Origin: Theobroma cacao
Lineage: Eukaryota > Streptophyta > Magnoliopsida > Malvales > Malvaceae
NCBI RefSeq assembly: GCF_000208745.1
Contig: NC_030852.1
Span: forward strand, 27,486,097 to 27,550,096
Reading direction: 5' to 3'
Length of the DNA: 64,000 nt
Of the stretch, positions 37,424-49,377 are shown one piece after another. The notes under the pieces are model-generated. The model did not search any database. It was not told the DNA's origin and saw nothing but the letters and a program-made list of their open reading frames with translations. A program made the position numbers and the translations under genes. The stretch's first letter is position 1; each line of letters begins with the position of its first letter.

Positions 37424-40400
37424 TGATCAAGAATTGTTATATGATCTATCTTAGTAAGCTAATGTTTTTCATTATCATAAGTTTTCATTGTCTCTCACTG
37501 TCGGTTTGGAGCTAGATTGGTGCAAAAGCTTAGGGCGGGAAAAAAGGTGGCGCAAGATTGGCTGAGACAAAAGAGAGAGAGAGAGAGAAATCCTCACTCT
37601 ACTGCCACCTTCACCCGCAACTGATAAAGACCCACAAGAGAGAGAGAGATAGTGTTTTTCTGTTTCATAGGTGTGCAAAGCTTTAGGTCTTGTATACCAG
37701 GGGAAAGAGAGAGATATGAGAAATAAAGGACAGAGAAAGGGGACTGTGAAGTTAGAGGAAGTAACGGAACAGACCAATCAGAAAAATTGCTGGAAAAACA
37801 GAGATGATAAAAGAAAAATAAAAATATATTGGTGGGGTGACGTAATGGAACAGCCACCAGCCAAGAAAATCCCCCCAAAAGGTCCGCTCTGTGTCTGAAT
37901 GTGGCATGGTGGCCCCTCTGCTAGCCCCAACTCCATTCCTAGTCCCTTCCCATTTCCTCCCTTTCTTTCAAGTCTTAACTGTAATAAAATCACAATGATG
38001 ATGTTGGAGTCACCCCTCCCCTACTCCCCCGTGGTCTCATCCATGTTCCATCACTTTTTTTTTTTGATCCGCTTAGCTAACCCTACCATATTTATCCCTC
38101 ATGGACTCCACGATCTTCATTTGGCTTTATATCAATGAACATGGTTGCAAAAGTTGCTGCCTTTACCTTCATTATTGTCATAAATTTAGGCAGTACATGT
38201 GTATTATGCAATGCAATACAAAATAGAGCTTTCTTTAATACACTTCAAAGGTTTAAAAAGTGATGAATAAATAACTAAACGTCCAAAGCATTTCTGTCAA
38301 GTTACAACCTACTTTAATATATGCCATTAAACGATAGTTAATGTAAACATTCACTAATTAAACGCATCGTTTCTTGTTCTTTACAAATTGCATTCCAATA
38401 ATTATACTACTTAGTAGTATAATTGATTAATTAGCGTTGAGAATTGTCGTTAACTAGTTTTAACCAGGCAAGTGTCCAAATGCTTTATGGATAACACGGT
38501 CAGCCTGACGCAAGAGTTCTTCAGAAGGAACCAGGTCTACCACACTTCAATGAGCTCATGCTCTTAAGGTAGAACAGAGTGCGATATGGCACTGGTTATA
38601 ATGGTCAGATGGTGCAAGTCAAGTACCTATCGGGTTTGGTAGATGGTCTACAGTATAGGCAGAGTCGCAGTCCATATTAGTCAAGTTCTCAAGGTTTTTG
38701 TGATACAAAGGAGTCCAGTTCCAGCAGGTGTAGCAGCTGAGACAAAAGGGCAGGTCTTGTAGTTTATTGAGGAGTGAATATGGTTAGTATATGTGTCTGG
38801 ATCAATCAGTGGCCTAACAGGGTATCGTTGAGTGTAGGTTGGTAACTAATGCAGCATCAAGTCTTAGGTTGATTATAGATTTGACACGGCATTCATGTAA
38901 TCTCACATTCATATAATCAATGAAAACTTTACTTTTCAAAAAAAAAAAAACTTGCATAGATGGAGTATAAGCTTTGGGATAGAAATGAAGTAGTTTTTCG
39001 GGTATTCGGGTTCATGTTGTTTTTGTTATCTCTAATTGCATGTATAAACATTGGGATTGTATTATTAATAATTAATTGGAATTCATAAAAATATAATGGA
39101 AAGAAGTTATTTAATCAATTAGATATTTTGTTAATTATTTGTTATTTAATTTTCAAAAAAATTAGATTAGTGCATTTTCAATCAAAAGTAGAATTTGATT
39201 CACCTAATTTAAGGAAATCATTGAACTATTTTAAGACAACTTAGATTCTAAGAAAAAATCAATATGGAAATGAAAATAAAAATTTATTTTATGATTTAAT
39301 TAATTTTTCAATAATGTTTGCTGGCTACTTTTTTATTTTTGGACTCAACTTTTTTAGAGACAATTTTTTTTTTGGAGAAATAAATCATTGGAAATTAATA
39401 TGAGCTCTACCTTTTGGACTTTTCCTTAATTTTTTTTTCCTTGAAGAGAGAAAAGAGGTATTTATTAGCTAGGTTTGATGTTTTTTTTGTAATTATGAAG
39501 CATGTAGTCTTATTAGGTTAGCTATCATTTGGTCGTTAATTTCTCTTTCAAAATTTATTGCTAGTGATCAAACATGTTGATGCCAAACAGGGAAAAAATA
39601 TTAATTTTTGTTTAACTGAAATTCCATATTTTATTACGTCTAAATAGTATTTGGACTTCAATTATTTTCTAAAGTGGATTCAATCAAATATTTTGATGCC
39701 CTTATTTTCTAACCATGTCTAACCATGGTGGTATAATTAAGTAAAAGGATAATAATATAAAACCCAAAAATTATACTATTACCATTATCAAAAAATATTT
39801 TAAAGAAAAGAAGTATGACTGATATTTTAAAATATTTTTTAATTTAAATCAAATCAAATCAAAATTATTAATTACAGAACACTTGATGATTATCAAAACT
39901 TTTATAAGTTAAAAAACTAGACTATCCACGTAAGACAAGTGCATTGAGTAGACACATGTCCATAATGAGTGTAATTGCCCGTATAGCAATAAGCAAGTGG
40001 AAATAACATAAAACATTTACTCAATTGAATTATATACAATGGACTATTCCTCTATATCATGAAAAACAGAGGATGATTGTTGGCAGGCCATCTGTTTATG
40101 AGAAAGCCCGTGGCACAGGCAGTGAAGTTAGCAGGTCGCATTAACTTAAATTTTGTTCCAAATTAATTACCTTATAGCTCATAACACTATAATTAATTCC
40201 TATCATCATATTAATTAGCTAGATTATTCGACTTTTACAGGTTTCTGCTCGTGACTGATAAGTTTCTGCTCCACTTCACTGTCATGATGACGCAGTCTTA
40301 TTAAATACACGCCCTTTTTCATCAGCTTACACCATTGTTACGGAGCTCAAGCCCGGCCCCGTTTCAACAGCTCACAGTTTCTATCGCCGTCCCATCCTGT

Positions 40401-40650
40401 GTCTAAGTGACCTCGATGGTAGTTATTTTGGGAAATAAACAAGCAAATAGAGTTCACCAAACAGCGGTACGGCACCGAACGTGGCTCCGTTGTGTTGGTC
40501 TGTTATTAAGATTCATCCTGGTCTCCGTTTTGAATGGCTTTCGTGAAAAATTGGGTCCGACTAACCGACGAATTATCCAGATAGTGACAGTCCTCCAAAT
40601 AAAACTACAAAAGCCGGCTAAGAGACTTGAGCCCGAGCTGAGCCGAGCTA
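37424..40650. other. NAC upstream region and intergenic DNA
   Basis: From 37560 to 37720 there are GA-rich tracts, upstream of the NAC gene on the minus strand. A fragment with a terminal A-tract at 38455-38952 is listed separately. From 39000 to 40250 the sequence is AT-rich with nothing recognisable. From 40300 the GC content rises toward the TCP-site cluster. Confidence 0.5.
38455..38952 (+). repeat. Possible retro-inserted fragment ending in an A-tract
   Basis: About 490 bp of more balanced composition than its flanks ends in a polyadenylation-like AATCAATGAAAAC followed by an A-run at about 38939-38950. This could be a reverse-transcribed RNA, or the R-U5 end of an old LTR. It has no open reading frame, and no target-site duplication was found. 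The left boundary is a guess based on composition. Confidence 0.3.
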
Positions 40651-40701
40651 GGTCTTGCTAATGCAGGAGGACTTGAAGAGGCACGGCTGGTGTGGTGGAT
40701 A

Positions 40702-40920
40702 GTGGGTCCCGCGAGAGGGGAAGGGAATGATGCCCCCTGGGTCTCTGTACGTGGCGGCTTGCGGTCCGGCGTGGGCTAGCCACTATCATTAAGCTCGCAA
40801 GTTGAAGGGTGGTGTTTTGCGCTGCGTTGCGCCCGGCTGTGGGCCCTACATGTGGTCCCTTTTTGTGGGTCCTACTCGATTGTCTTAAGTAGGTCCTAAC
40901 CCCATTGTTAAGGTGGGTCC
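40702..40920. promoter_or_regulatory. Cluster of TCP-type sites (GTGGGNCC / GTGGNCCC)
   Basis: GTGGGTCC occurs at 40702-40709, 40865-40872 and 40913-40920, GTGGGCCC at 40839-40846 and GTGGTCCC at 40852-40859. These match class I and class II TCP consensus sites. The stretch is much more GC-rich than its surroundings and looks like a regulatory region, but no gene is recognised on either side. Confidence 0.4.
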
Positions 40921-42653
40921 CGTAGGGCGACCCCACGTTCTGTCCTTTTTTCCCAAATTTCAGTGCCACGTGAAATTGAGCAAAGCTGCTAGCATTGATT
41001 ACCAAACCTTCTAGGCTTCTACTAATTGCTACATACATGAAGGCACCATCTCAATGGTGTGAATGCTCTCTCAACCGCTGGATGATTAATATAAAGATTT
41101 GGTTTTATAATTTGCTTTTAGGGTAGTTGAGCTTCGTTATTGGAGTTGCCTTTAATTACAATTATCAAATTTGATTACAAACGGTATTTTAATTAAAAGA
41201 AAAAATCATAATTAAAAATTATAATGAATTCATGTACAATTATAATAACAAATATAAACTTTTAATTACGACTGTAATTGTTTTAAATTGCAATTTAAAT
41301 TGTAATACTGAACTAAACAAACCAATATCAATGCAGACACTTTGGTTGGTTTATTTTAAGAAGCCTTGCTCGTCTTATGTCAAACTACATCACTTAATAG
41401 AAATGGTGAAATAATCCTTTTTACTCACACTATTTCCCCATCCAAATATGGTTTTCTTAAAATAAATATTTCAATTTCTTTTATTTCTTCTATATGTATT
41501 TTTAATTTTGAACTAATAGTCATAAAGATAAAACTTACATGTATTTATGTTCTTTGTGTATTTACTAAATCCAAATGTAATAGCTGATAATTAATTTCGT
41601 TTATTACAAACTTTGATAGGTAAAAAGAAATTAAACTTTAATTTTTGGTAAATGAAATGGATAATTTTGGATGATAGTATTGCAAGTTAGTCACTATTGT
41701 ATTTATCTTATTTCAATAATGAAAATACAAGAGATATAGTTTTAAATAACATAGAAAAGAAGATGGAATAAATCAACATGTTTTAAATTTGCTTTAATAG
41801 TAGAAGCTAGAATTTCAATGATGATGATTTTATCACTAAAATATCACATCACAACCATATAATATTACATCATCTCACATTTCTTGTCTTATTTTTAAGC
41901 TCATCTTATTTTGCCAAACACGTGTGGTAAAAAAACATTGGCCCCAATAGTGTCGCGGAGCACCTAATCAGACAAACAATCTTGTCCTTGTGCAACTAAA
42001 AATTAATAATGAGATATGCATATATAAATTGCAAAAGTCCAACACTTGGACTTTATGATGTGGGGCCTGTGATTCAATCAAGTGGGGTCCTAAACTTCAA
42101 TCATGACGGCCGTGAGGCATCATTCGTTTTACAGTTCGGTTAGGTGCTGACGTGGCACCGTTTGGATGGCAGAACTTGGCCGCAACCAATGGGGATGCGG
42201 CTTCTCCAATACACCTTGGGTCCCACTTAGATGTCACAAAATTTTTTTGCCATCATGGCCAATTCTTGCTGGGTTTGCTTCTAATCCCCTGCAGACGCGG
42301 AGGATTGTATACCTTTTTCTCAGTCTTTAGATGGGGTCCACGTGGGCAGTCTGTATTGGTAATCAATCTCATCTTGTTTTCTAAATGACCAAAGTGTCCT
42401 TGACTTCATCACCATATGAACAATGCGGAATAGTTAATTTTTGACCATTTCCTATAGTGAGTCTTTGTCCTTCATTGATGTTCCATTGCGTTCTTAGTTT
42501 CGAACAATAAAAGACAAAATATATTACTATTCCTATCACAGAAAGCAGCACTCATACTGTGCGCGAATGAGATATTGTATTTATGGGGTTGTATTTTAAT
42601 TTGTAACACTTCTGTTTTAAACTTTATAATAGTTTTATACAAACTTAATTGTA
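40921..42653. other. Intergenic DNA with a second promoter-like patch
   Basis: From 41150 to 41315 there is an AT-rich stretch whose ends carry inverted ATTACAATT-type repeats, possibly a small MITE. Between 42050 and 42350 promoter-type motifs recur: TGACGTGGCA at about 42149, GGTCCCAC at 42219-42226 and the G-box CACGTG at 42339-42344. No coding gene follows. Confidence 0.4.
42339..42344. promoter_or_regulatory. G-box (CACGTG) in a GC-richer patch
   Basis: CACGTGGG is a bZIP/bHLH target type, with TGACGTGGCA about 190 bp upstream. It has no assigned gene, so the role is unknown. Confidence 0.25.
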
Positions 42654-42753
42654 TTTTTGGAAAAATTTATGTAATCATCTCCAAAACGTTTGTCAAATGT
42701 TTTTGGAAAAATTTATGTAATCATCTCCACAACGTTTTTCAAATGTTTTTGGG
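42654..42753 (+). repeat. Tandem repeat, 46-bp unit, about 2.2 copies
   Basis: Units start TTTTTGG at 42654, 42700 and 42746. The first two copies are nearly identical (TTTATGTAATCATCTCCA in both) and the third is partial. Confidence 0.85.
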
Positions 42754-45068
42754 CAAAACAACTCACATAATCATTGTCCTTGAAGCTGCGGGGCAGTTTA
42801 GGAATGGGAACTAGTAGAAATATCTGAAATGTATAATGTACCTGCCAGGAGTATGTCATACTCAAACTCAGAGTATGAATACAGATTTGGCCAAATGTGA
42901 TAGAGATATTGTGCATAATCAATCATTTTGTGTAGAGAATTGTAGGAGAGAGGACCCTCTACCAGCTTTGAAAATTAAACCCTTCAATTTTAAAATGAAA
43001 CATAGAGAAGAAGAAACTAAGAGACCGGCCCTAAAGGTTTCATGGCAAGCAAACGCCCTCCGAAAGTGTCAAAACCGAACCTTTTCGTGCCATGTAAAGG
43101 CCAATTCCCCATCCTAAACTTGACTATGGTCCCATGTTCAGTTGAATGGTCCATAGAAGAAATCGATATACCTTTTGAGTATGTGGTGCTTCTATATAAA
43201 GAGCTTAGATATTTTCAATGTAAAGCGTTTGTTAGTTTTGGTAAAGGCCCTTAAAGTTTGTTTTGAACTATATATTCAAATTGGAGTATTGGATATTTTA
43301 CGGGATTTTTTTTTCGGCCCTGTAACTTAGTATAAGTAACCGGAGAGCAGAGTTAATTAATTTGGGTTATATATAATGATGGACTGCCCTAATTCTGCTA
43401 ATTAGAATTTATAAAAAAGCAGCTTGTTTGTAAATTGAGGTCAGAATTCTAAAGTTTTGCACTAAATTTATCTGTTGCGAGCTCTAGTCGTGTGTAAGGC
43501 AAGCTAGACAAACTATATGTAGCGACGAGAAAGATATGGTTTCATTAGTATACATTTGTCAGTTATAAGTTGCAAAAATAAAGCATTTAGAGGGTGCTAT
43601 TAATGAGTCTCATTATGAATAGAAATTAAGGATGAAAAATATTGATAAATCTGTCTTCATTAATTTTTTCTTAATATTATGTGTAAATAAAATAATATTA
43701 TTTTTGGTTGATTATTTATATATTATTGTATATATAAATATTTTTATATAGTTAAGACTTAAGATGATGTAAAATGAGATTCAAACATTTTGGTTACACA
43801 CGTATATGAAAAATAAGATTACAATGAAAATGATTTATGCATCAAATAAATTTACGGATTTATTTATTTTATCTGCAACTTACTCAATAAAACAGTATGA
43901 CAGTTAATATTCAACTTATATTAAAGCTTATGTGCCTGGATTCATTTCACAAAGACACTTTTGTTATAGTACAATCTCCATTCTACTGATGAAGCTGATT
44001 CAGAAGAGAATTTTGCGTTGAAATTTGATAACTAAATTGTGCTGCCTGAAATCAATTATTGGGAAGTTGGAAGTGGAGGCTTGGTAAGCAGTGAAAAATT
44101 AAACTCCAATTTCCCCACCATTGCATGGGCAGGGCAAGCCCGGGGGCCCTTTCACAAACGGGACGGTGGTGCATTTTGGTGCTCTATAATCATCATGGAC
44201 TAGCCCTAGGGGTCACCTGATAGGCTATGATTCGTTCTATTAATGCCAAATTTGAGTGCAATCCACATTTTTTATGTCCATCCCTTGGTTTTCCCTTTCA
44301 CACATGAGAAAGCTCGACTGCAGCGGTTAGGTCCATGTTTATACAATGACTCGCGGTCGCACAGGGAAACATGGTTGAAACTGAATCTTAAAATTCTTAA
44401 ACTGTTGGACAAACTGTACATTTGTTTGAATAACAATTATTCTTTTGTTTATGGTAAAAAAGAGTTGGAATAACAATGGCTTAGTGAGAATTCAATAAAC
44501 AAATAATGAATATGATGACCAATGTCGGTTCAAAATATGCCACAAAATGACTATTATTACGCAAATATTACATAAACTTGACAACATTTTATAGTACACA
44601 TTATTCCACGTACAATTTGTCACCATTTCTTTATAAAGACAGAAAAAATTAAACAAAAAAAAAAACAAAGAGAGAATATTGCAAAAGGGCTTCCAGAACA
44701 CTTACAAATTTAGATATCAAACGATGCTAACACATTTTCTTTCGACGACAGTTATGAATCATCCTTTTCGCTTTTTGCCTAGATATGGGCCGACGTCGCA
44801 AATCTCAAAGAATTGACTTTAACTAAGTGATTTCTGATACTAAATTACTATCTAATAATTGCCTTCTCATGGCCGTCTAATTGTTTCTTAATATGTGTTT
44901 GGCTTTCATAGCATCTGATACTACTTCTGTTATTCACATTTATTTTGTTAAATAATAGAAAAATATGGTTAAGTCTTTACCTAAAATTAAATAGTAACCA
45001 CAACAGGGAGAGAATATATATATATGATTGCATTTTGGTTTATATGTCACCCTCAAAATAATAATGCC
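42754..45068. other. Intergenic DNA without a recognised gene
   Basis: Short open frames at 42836-43117 and 43042-43254 have no family signature. The rest is AT-rich. Confidence 0.5.
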
Positions 45069-45232
45069 GATTACTACTATAATAAGATGAAAAGGAAACG
45101 AGAACAATATTTAATTAAAGGGATAAATATATATATAAGTGGATGCTGAACGATTATTACTATGATAAGATGAAAAGGAAACGAGAGCAATATTTAATTA
45201 AAGGGGTAAATATACATAAGTGGATGCAGAAT
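45069..45232 (+). repeat. Tandem duplication, two copies of about 82 bp
   Basis: Copy 1 (45069-45151) and copy 2 (45152-45232) share AAGATGAAAAGGAAACGAGA and TATTTAATTAAAGGG. They differ by a few substitutions and by the length of a TA run. Confidence 0.85.
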
Positions 45233-46365
45233 GATTAGGATCATTCTTAGAAGATTATAGGAGTATTTATAGTATTGCCTAATGCATTATGTGATCTATA
45301 ATTACTGCCAAAGTGCAAGTTTTGCTATCTGCAACTTGCTTCTCAGTGCTGACCTCTAAATTCAAGCAGTTTCCTTTTTCTTTTTGGATTATTAGCTGCT
45401 TTGTAACTAGATTAACAATGCGTAATTCACATTAAATTTATTATATGCCTTTGGCAATGTAACTTGCTTAGTGAATCTTTTAAGTGAAATTTTATTTTGA
45501 TATCTTGAATTGTTACGAAATAAATACTTGTTGTGTCTTGATTTTTTTTACTCAATCTACTCAAATGTCAAAATGAAAAATCATTTATATTTTGAGATTT
45601 CCTTGATACCATACGATTAAGCCTAAATCATAATTGAATATTTTAAGCATAAATTTTTTATATGTGAGTATATTTTAAGCTAGGAATTTGTATAGTATAA
45701 GCTTATATGTTATATGTTTAAATAATCAAAAGATGTGAAAGGCATGCTATTGGAAAGTCAATTAAGCTTAGATGTGAAAGTCAATTATAAGGGTTGTCCG
45801 AGTTCACATTTTAAGCCCAAAAAGCATGCTATTGGATTGAACTATAAGGTTCTGCAGCCCATTTATAAATCAACTTAAATCCGACATGAAGCCCAACTTT
45901 GTCGTGTTCAGTTAACCAAGTAACAAAAGTTTTTTTTTTTTTTTATGTAATTTGTAAGGAAATAACCTGTTTGAACCGTAAAACCCAGCCACTGTGGCAC
46001 CGCCGTGTGTGAGGGTTTTAAACAAAAGCAGCGGAAGACATTTGTGTTTTGCTCCGTTATCGGCCTGCCACGCTTTCAGGAGGGGGCAAAACCTCAAAAA
46101 CAAAATAAAAATCCTTGTTTCTCCTCCTCCTCCTTCTTCTTCTCCGCCTTTGTATCTCTACAACCTCTTTGGCAACGACACTCGAGATTTTGTCACTCTT
46201 TTCAGTTCACCTGGGAGTTTTTGTTTTCTGTATGCTTCGAGTTTCTGGCTTCGAAGCCTATGAAAGTTGTCAATTTTTTCAACTGGGTCAATCTCAATAA
46301 TGCCTACTTTTCCTTCTTACTAATACTTGAAGCAAATTTTCATAATCCATCCACAGTTTCTAAAC
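45233..46365. other. Upstream region and leader of the PPR gene
   Basis: No other gene is seen. Sequence from about 45990 is leader-like and pyrimidine-rich (CTCCTCCTCCTTCTTCTTCTCC). ATG triplets at about 46232 and 46260 precede the PPR start. A leader intron ending at the acceptor ATCCATCCACAG (46356) could remove them. Confidence 0.45.
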
Positions 46366-49300
46366 ATGATAAAGAAGAGACTTCTTTCGTGTCACCTCTT
46401 CTTCAAAACCAGAAGAGCAATTACAACCTCAACTCTTCCACTGGACCCGTCATTTGCCGCCGTTTCATCCATCTGCACCGACCATAAATCCTTTTGCCTC
46501 TCCTTAACGGAGCAACTCATTAAACGCGGCTTACTGTCCTCTGCTCAGCAACTGATTCAACGCATTATTTCTCAGTCTTCGTCAGTCTCTGATGCAATAA
46601 CAGCCGTTGATTTCGTCACTGCTCGTGGCTTGGACCTTGATTTATCCACATTCGGGGCTCTTATTAAGAAGCTTGTGCGATCAGGGTATCCTCAATTGGC
46701 CTATTCTCTGTACTCTGATAACATTATTCGTAGAGGTATCAATCCTGACCCCTTCATTGTTAATAGTATGGTTATATGTTTGTGTAAGTTAGGGAAGTTA
46801 GAGGAAGCTAGCACTCTTTTTGATAGGCTTTTAATGAATAATTCAAGTGAAAAACCTGCCTTTAATGCTCTTGTTAGGGAGCTTTTTGCACAAGAAAGGT
46901 TTCTGGATGCGTTTGATTACTTTGTTGCGATGAGTGATATTGGTGTTAATCTGGGTTGCTGGTATTATAATGGGTTGATTGATGGGCTCTGTCAAAAAGG
47001 GAACTTAGAAGAAGCAATTCAAATGTTTGATTTAATGCGTGAAACAGCAGGGTTGTCGCCTACACTTCATTTGTATAAGTCTTTGTTTTATGGTCTTTGC
47101 AAACATGGGTGGGTCCTTGAGGCAGAATTTTTGATAGGAGAAATAGAGTCGCAGGGTTTCTATGTAGATAGGACGATGTACACTTCATTGATAAAGGAGT
47201 ATTGTAAGGATAGGAAGATGAAAATGGCGATGAGAATTTACTTGAGAATGCTCAAGACAGGTTGTGAGCCAGATAGTTATACTTATAACACGTTGATTCA
47301 TGGGTTTGTCAAGATGGGTTTGTTTGATCAGGGTTGGGTGTTATACAACCAGATGATGGAGAAGGGACTGCAGCCTGATGTGATAACGTATCATGTTATG
47401 ATTAGTAATTATTGCAGGGAAGGGAAGGTCAATTGTGCTTCTATGCTTCTGAACAGCATGGTCAGCAACAATTTAGCTCCTAGTGTACACTGTTACACAG
47501 TTTTAATCACTTCCTTTTACAAGGAGAATAGGCTAATGGAAGCAGGTGAACTTTATAAAAGCATGCTGACTGGTGGGATTGTTCCAGACCATGTTCTGTT
47601 CTTCACACTTATGAAGATGTATCCTAAGGGGTATGAGCTTCACCTTGCTCTTATGATTGTGCAGGCAATAGCCGTTAATGGGTGTGGGTTTGATCCTTTA
47701 TTACTTGCAGTTTCTGATTCTGAAGACTTGGAGCAAAAAATTGAGCTTTTGATTGGCAAGATTGAGAAAACCAACTTGAGTTTAGCCAATGTTGCATTCA
47801 CTATACTTATCAGTGCATTGTCTGAGGGACGAAAATTGGATACCGCTGTGCATTTCATGGATAAATTGATGAATCTAGGATGCATGCCTCTGCTTTTTAC
47901 TTACAACTCCTTGGTGAAGTGTCTTTCTCAGGAGGGTCTCTTTGAGGATGCTAAATCCCTAGTTGATCTCATGCAAGATCGAGGTATTTTTCCAGACCAA
48001 GCTACTTATTTGATAATGGTAAATGAACACTGTAAGCATGGGGATCTAGCATCAGCTTTTGATATCCTGGACCAAATGGAGGACAGGGGAATGAAACCTG
48101 GTGTTGCTATTTATGACTGCATAATAGGTTCTCTATGCCGACAGAAAAGGTTGTTTGAAGCTGAAGATATGTTCATAAGGATGCTTGAGTCTGGGGAGGA
48201 TCCCGATGAGATTGTTTATATGACAATGATTAATGGCTACTCAAAGAATGGAAGACTCATTGAAGCCCGTCAACTATTTGAGAAAATGATAGAGGATGCT
48301 ATTAGGCCAACTTCTCATTCTTACACGGCTCTGATTAGTGGGCTAGTGAAGAAAGACATGACTGATAAGGGATGTATGTATCTTGATAGAATGTTGGGTG
48401 ATGGTCTTGTGCCAAATGTTGTACTGTATACCTCTCTCATCAATAATTTCTTGCGGAAGGGAGAGTTTGAATTTGCGTTTAGATTAGTTGATTTGATGGA
48501 CAGAAACCAGATTGAGCATGACCTGATTACTTATATTGCACTGGTCAGTGGTGTTTGCAGAAACATTACCAGCAGGAAAAGATGGTGCTCTATAAAGAGA
48601 AGTTCTGAAAGAGCAAGAGAAATGTTGTTCCGTTTGCTCCATTATAGATGTCTCCTGCCACGAGAAAAGAAGTTAAGAGTTTCTGATAGTTCTCCTGAAG
48701 CAATGAAATGCTTTGCATTGAAGCTCATGCAGAAGGTTAAAGAAACAAGGTTTATGCCAAATTTGTACCTCTACAATGGTATAATATCTGGATTTTGTTG
48801 GGCAGATAGGATGCAGGATGCATATGATCATTTTGAATTGATGCAAAAAGAAGGTGTCCGTCCTAATCAAGTGACTTTAACTATACTTATGGGTGGACAT
48901 ATTAAAGCTGGTGAAATTGATCATGCCATAGACTTATTTAATAAAATGAATGCAGATGATTGCACTCCAGATAAAATTGCGTACAACACTTTAATAAAAG
49001 GCCTTTGCCAGGCTGGTAGACTACTTGAAGCATTGTCACTTTTGCATGCGATGCACAAGAGGGGGCTCATTCCTAGGAAGGCCACTTATGAAAATTTACT
49101 TGCACATTTTTGTGCTAGTTATTTGTGCATCCCTGCATTCAAGATATTTGAAGAAATGCTTGCTTCTAATGTTGTGCCTCGACCATATAGTTATAACTGG
49201 TTGCTTTGTATTTTATGTGAACAAAAGAAATTGCGGGAAGCTTATATAGTATTTGATACAATGATTCAAAGGGGCAAATACCCTTTAAAATCAACAGAAA

Positions 49301-49377
49301 GGCTCCTGGCTGAGACATTAAGGAAACAAGGAGAATGTGACTTTGGTTTCATGATTCAAGATATAACCCCTGTGTAA
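46366..49377 (+). CDS. P-class pentatricopeptide repeat (PPR) protein, intronless, 1003 aa
   Basis: PPR proteins bind organellar RNA in a sequence-specific way and act in its processing, stability or translation. This one-exon frame reads about 23 tandem 35-residue repeats from about residue 75 to the end, with typical blocks such as YNTLIHGFVKMGLF and AYNTLIKGLCQAGRLLEA. One repeat around residues 730-780 is degenerate and basic (SRKRWCSIKRSSERAREM). There is no DYW or E domain, so it is P-class. The N-terminus (MIKKRLLSCHLFFKTRR) is basic and amphipathic, like a mitochondrial presequence. The in-frame stop at 46321 leaves the ATG at 46366 as the first possible start. From memory it resembles Arabidopsis At5g62370; orthology was not tested. 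Confidence 0.93.
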   Translation: MIKKRLLSCHLFFKTRRAITTSTLPLDPSFAAVSSICTDHKSFCLSLTEQLIKRGLLSSAQQLIQRIISQSSSVSDAITAVDFVTARGLDLDLSTFGALIKKLVRSGYPQLAYSLYSDNIIRRGINPDPFIVNSMVICLCKLGKLEEASTLFDRLLMNNSSEKPAFNALVRELFAQERFLDAFDYFVAMSDIGVNLGCWYYNGLIDGLCQKGNLEEAIQMFDLMRETAGLSPTLHLYKSLFYGLCKHGWVLEAEFLIGEIESQGFYVDRTMYTSLIKEYCKDRKMKMAMRIYLRMLKTGCEPDSYTYNTLIHGFVKMGLFDQGWVLYNQMMEKGLQPDVITYHVMISNYCREGKVNCASMLLNSMVSNNLAPSVHCYTVLITSFYKENRLMEAGELYKSMLTGGIVPDHVLFFTLMKMYPKGYELHLALMIVQAIAVNGCGFDPLLLAVSDSEDLEQKIELLIGKIEKTNLSLANVAFTILISALSEGRKLDTAVHFMDKLMNLGCMPLLFTYNSLVKCLSQEGLFEDAKSLVDLMQDRGIFPDQATYLIMVNEHCKHGDLASAFDILDQMEDRGMKPGVAIYDCIIGSLCRQKRLFEAEDMFIRMLESGEDPDEIVYMTMINGYSKNGRLIEARQLFEKMIEDAIRPTSHSYTALISGLVKKDMTDKGCMYLDRMLGDGLVPNVVLYTSLINNFLRKGEFEFAFRLVDLMDRNQIEHDLITYIALVSGVCRNITSRKRWCSIKRSSERAREMLFRLLHYRCLLPREKKLRVSDSSPEAMKCFALKLMQKVKETRFMPNLYLYNGIISGFCWADRMQDAYDHFELMQKEGVRPNQVTLTILMGGHIKAGEIDHAIDLFNKMNADDCTPDKIAYNTLIKGLCQAGRLLEALSLLHAMHKRGLIPRKATYENLLAHFCASYLCIPAFKIFEEMLASNVVPRPYSYNWLLCILCEQKKLREAYIVFDTMIQRGKYPLKSTERLLAETLRKQGECDFGFMIQDITPV

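Noticed and set aside
46327..46365. Earlier start for the PPR protein
   Set aside because: The codon at 46327 is TTG and an in-frame stop sits at 46321; the first ATG is 46366.
46005..46487. 160-codon ORF overlapping the PPR start
   Set aside because: It begins with GTG, has leader-like composition and overlaps the well-supported PPR frame.
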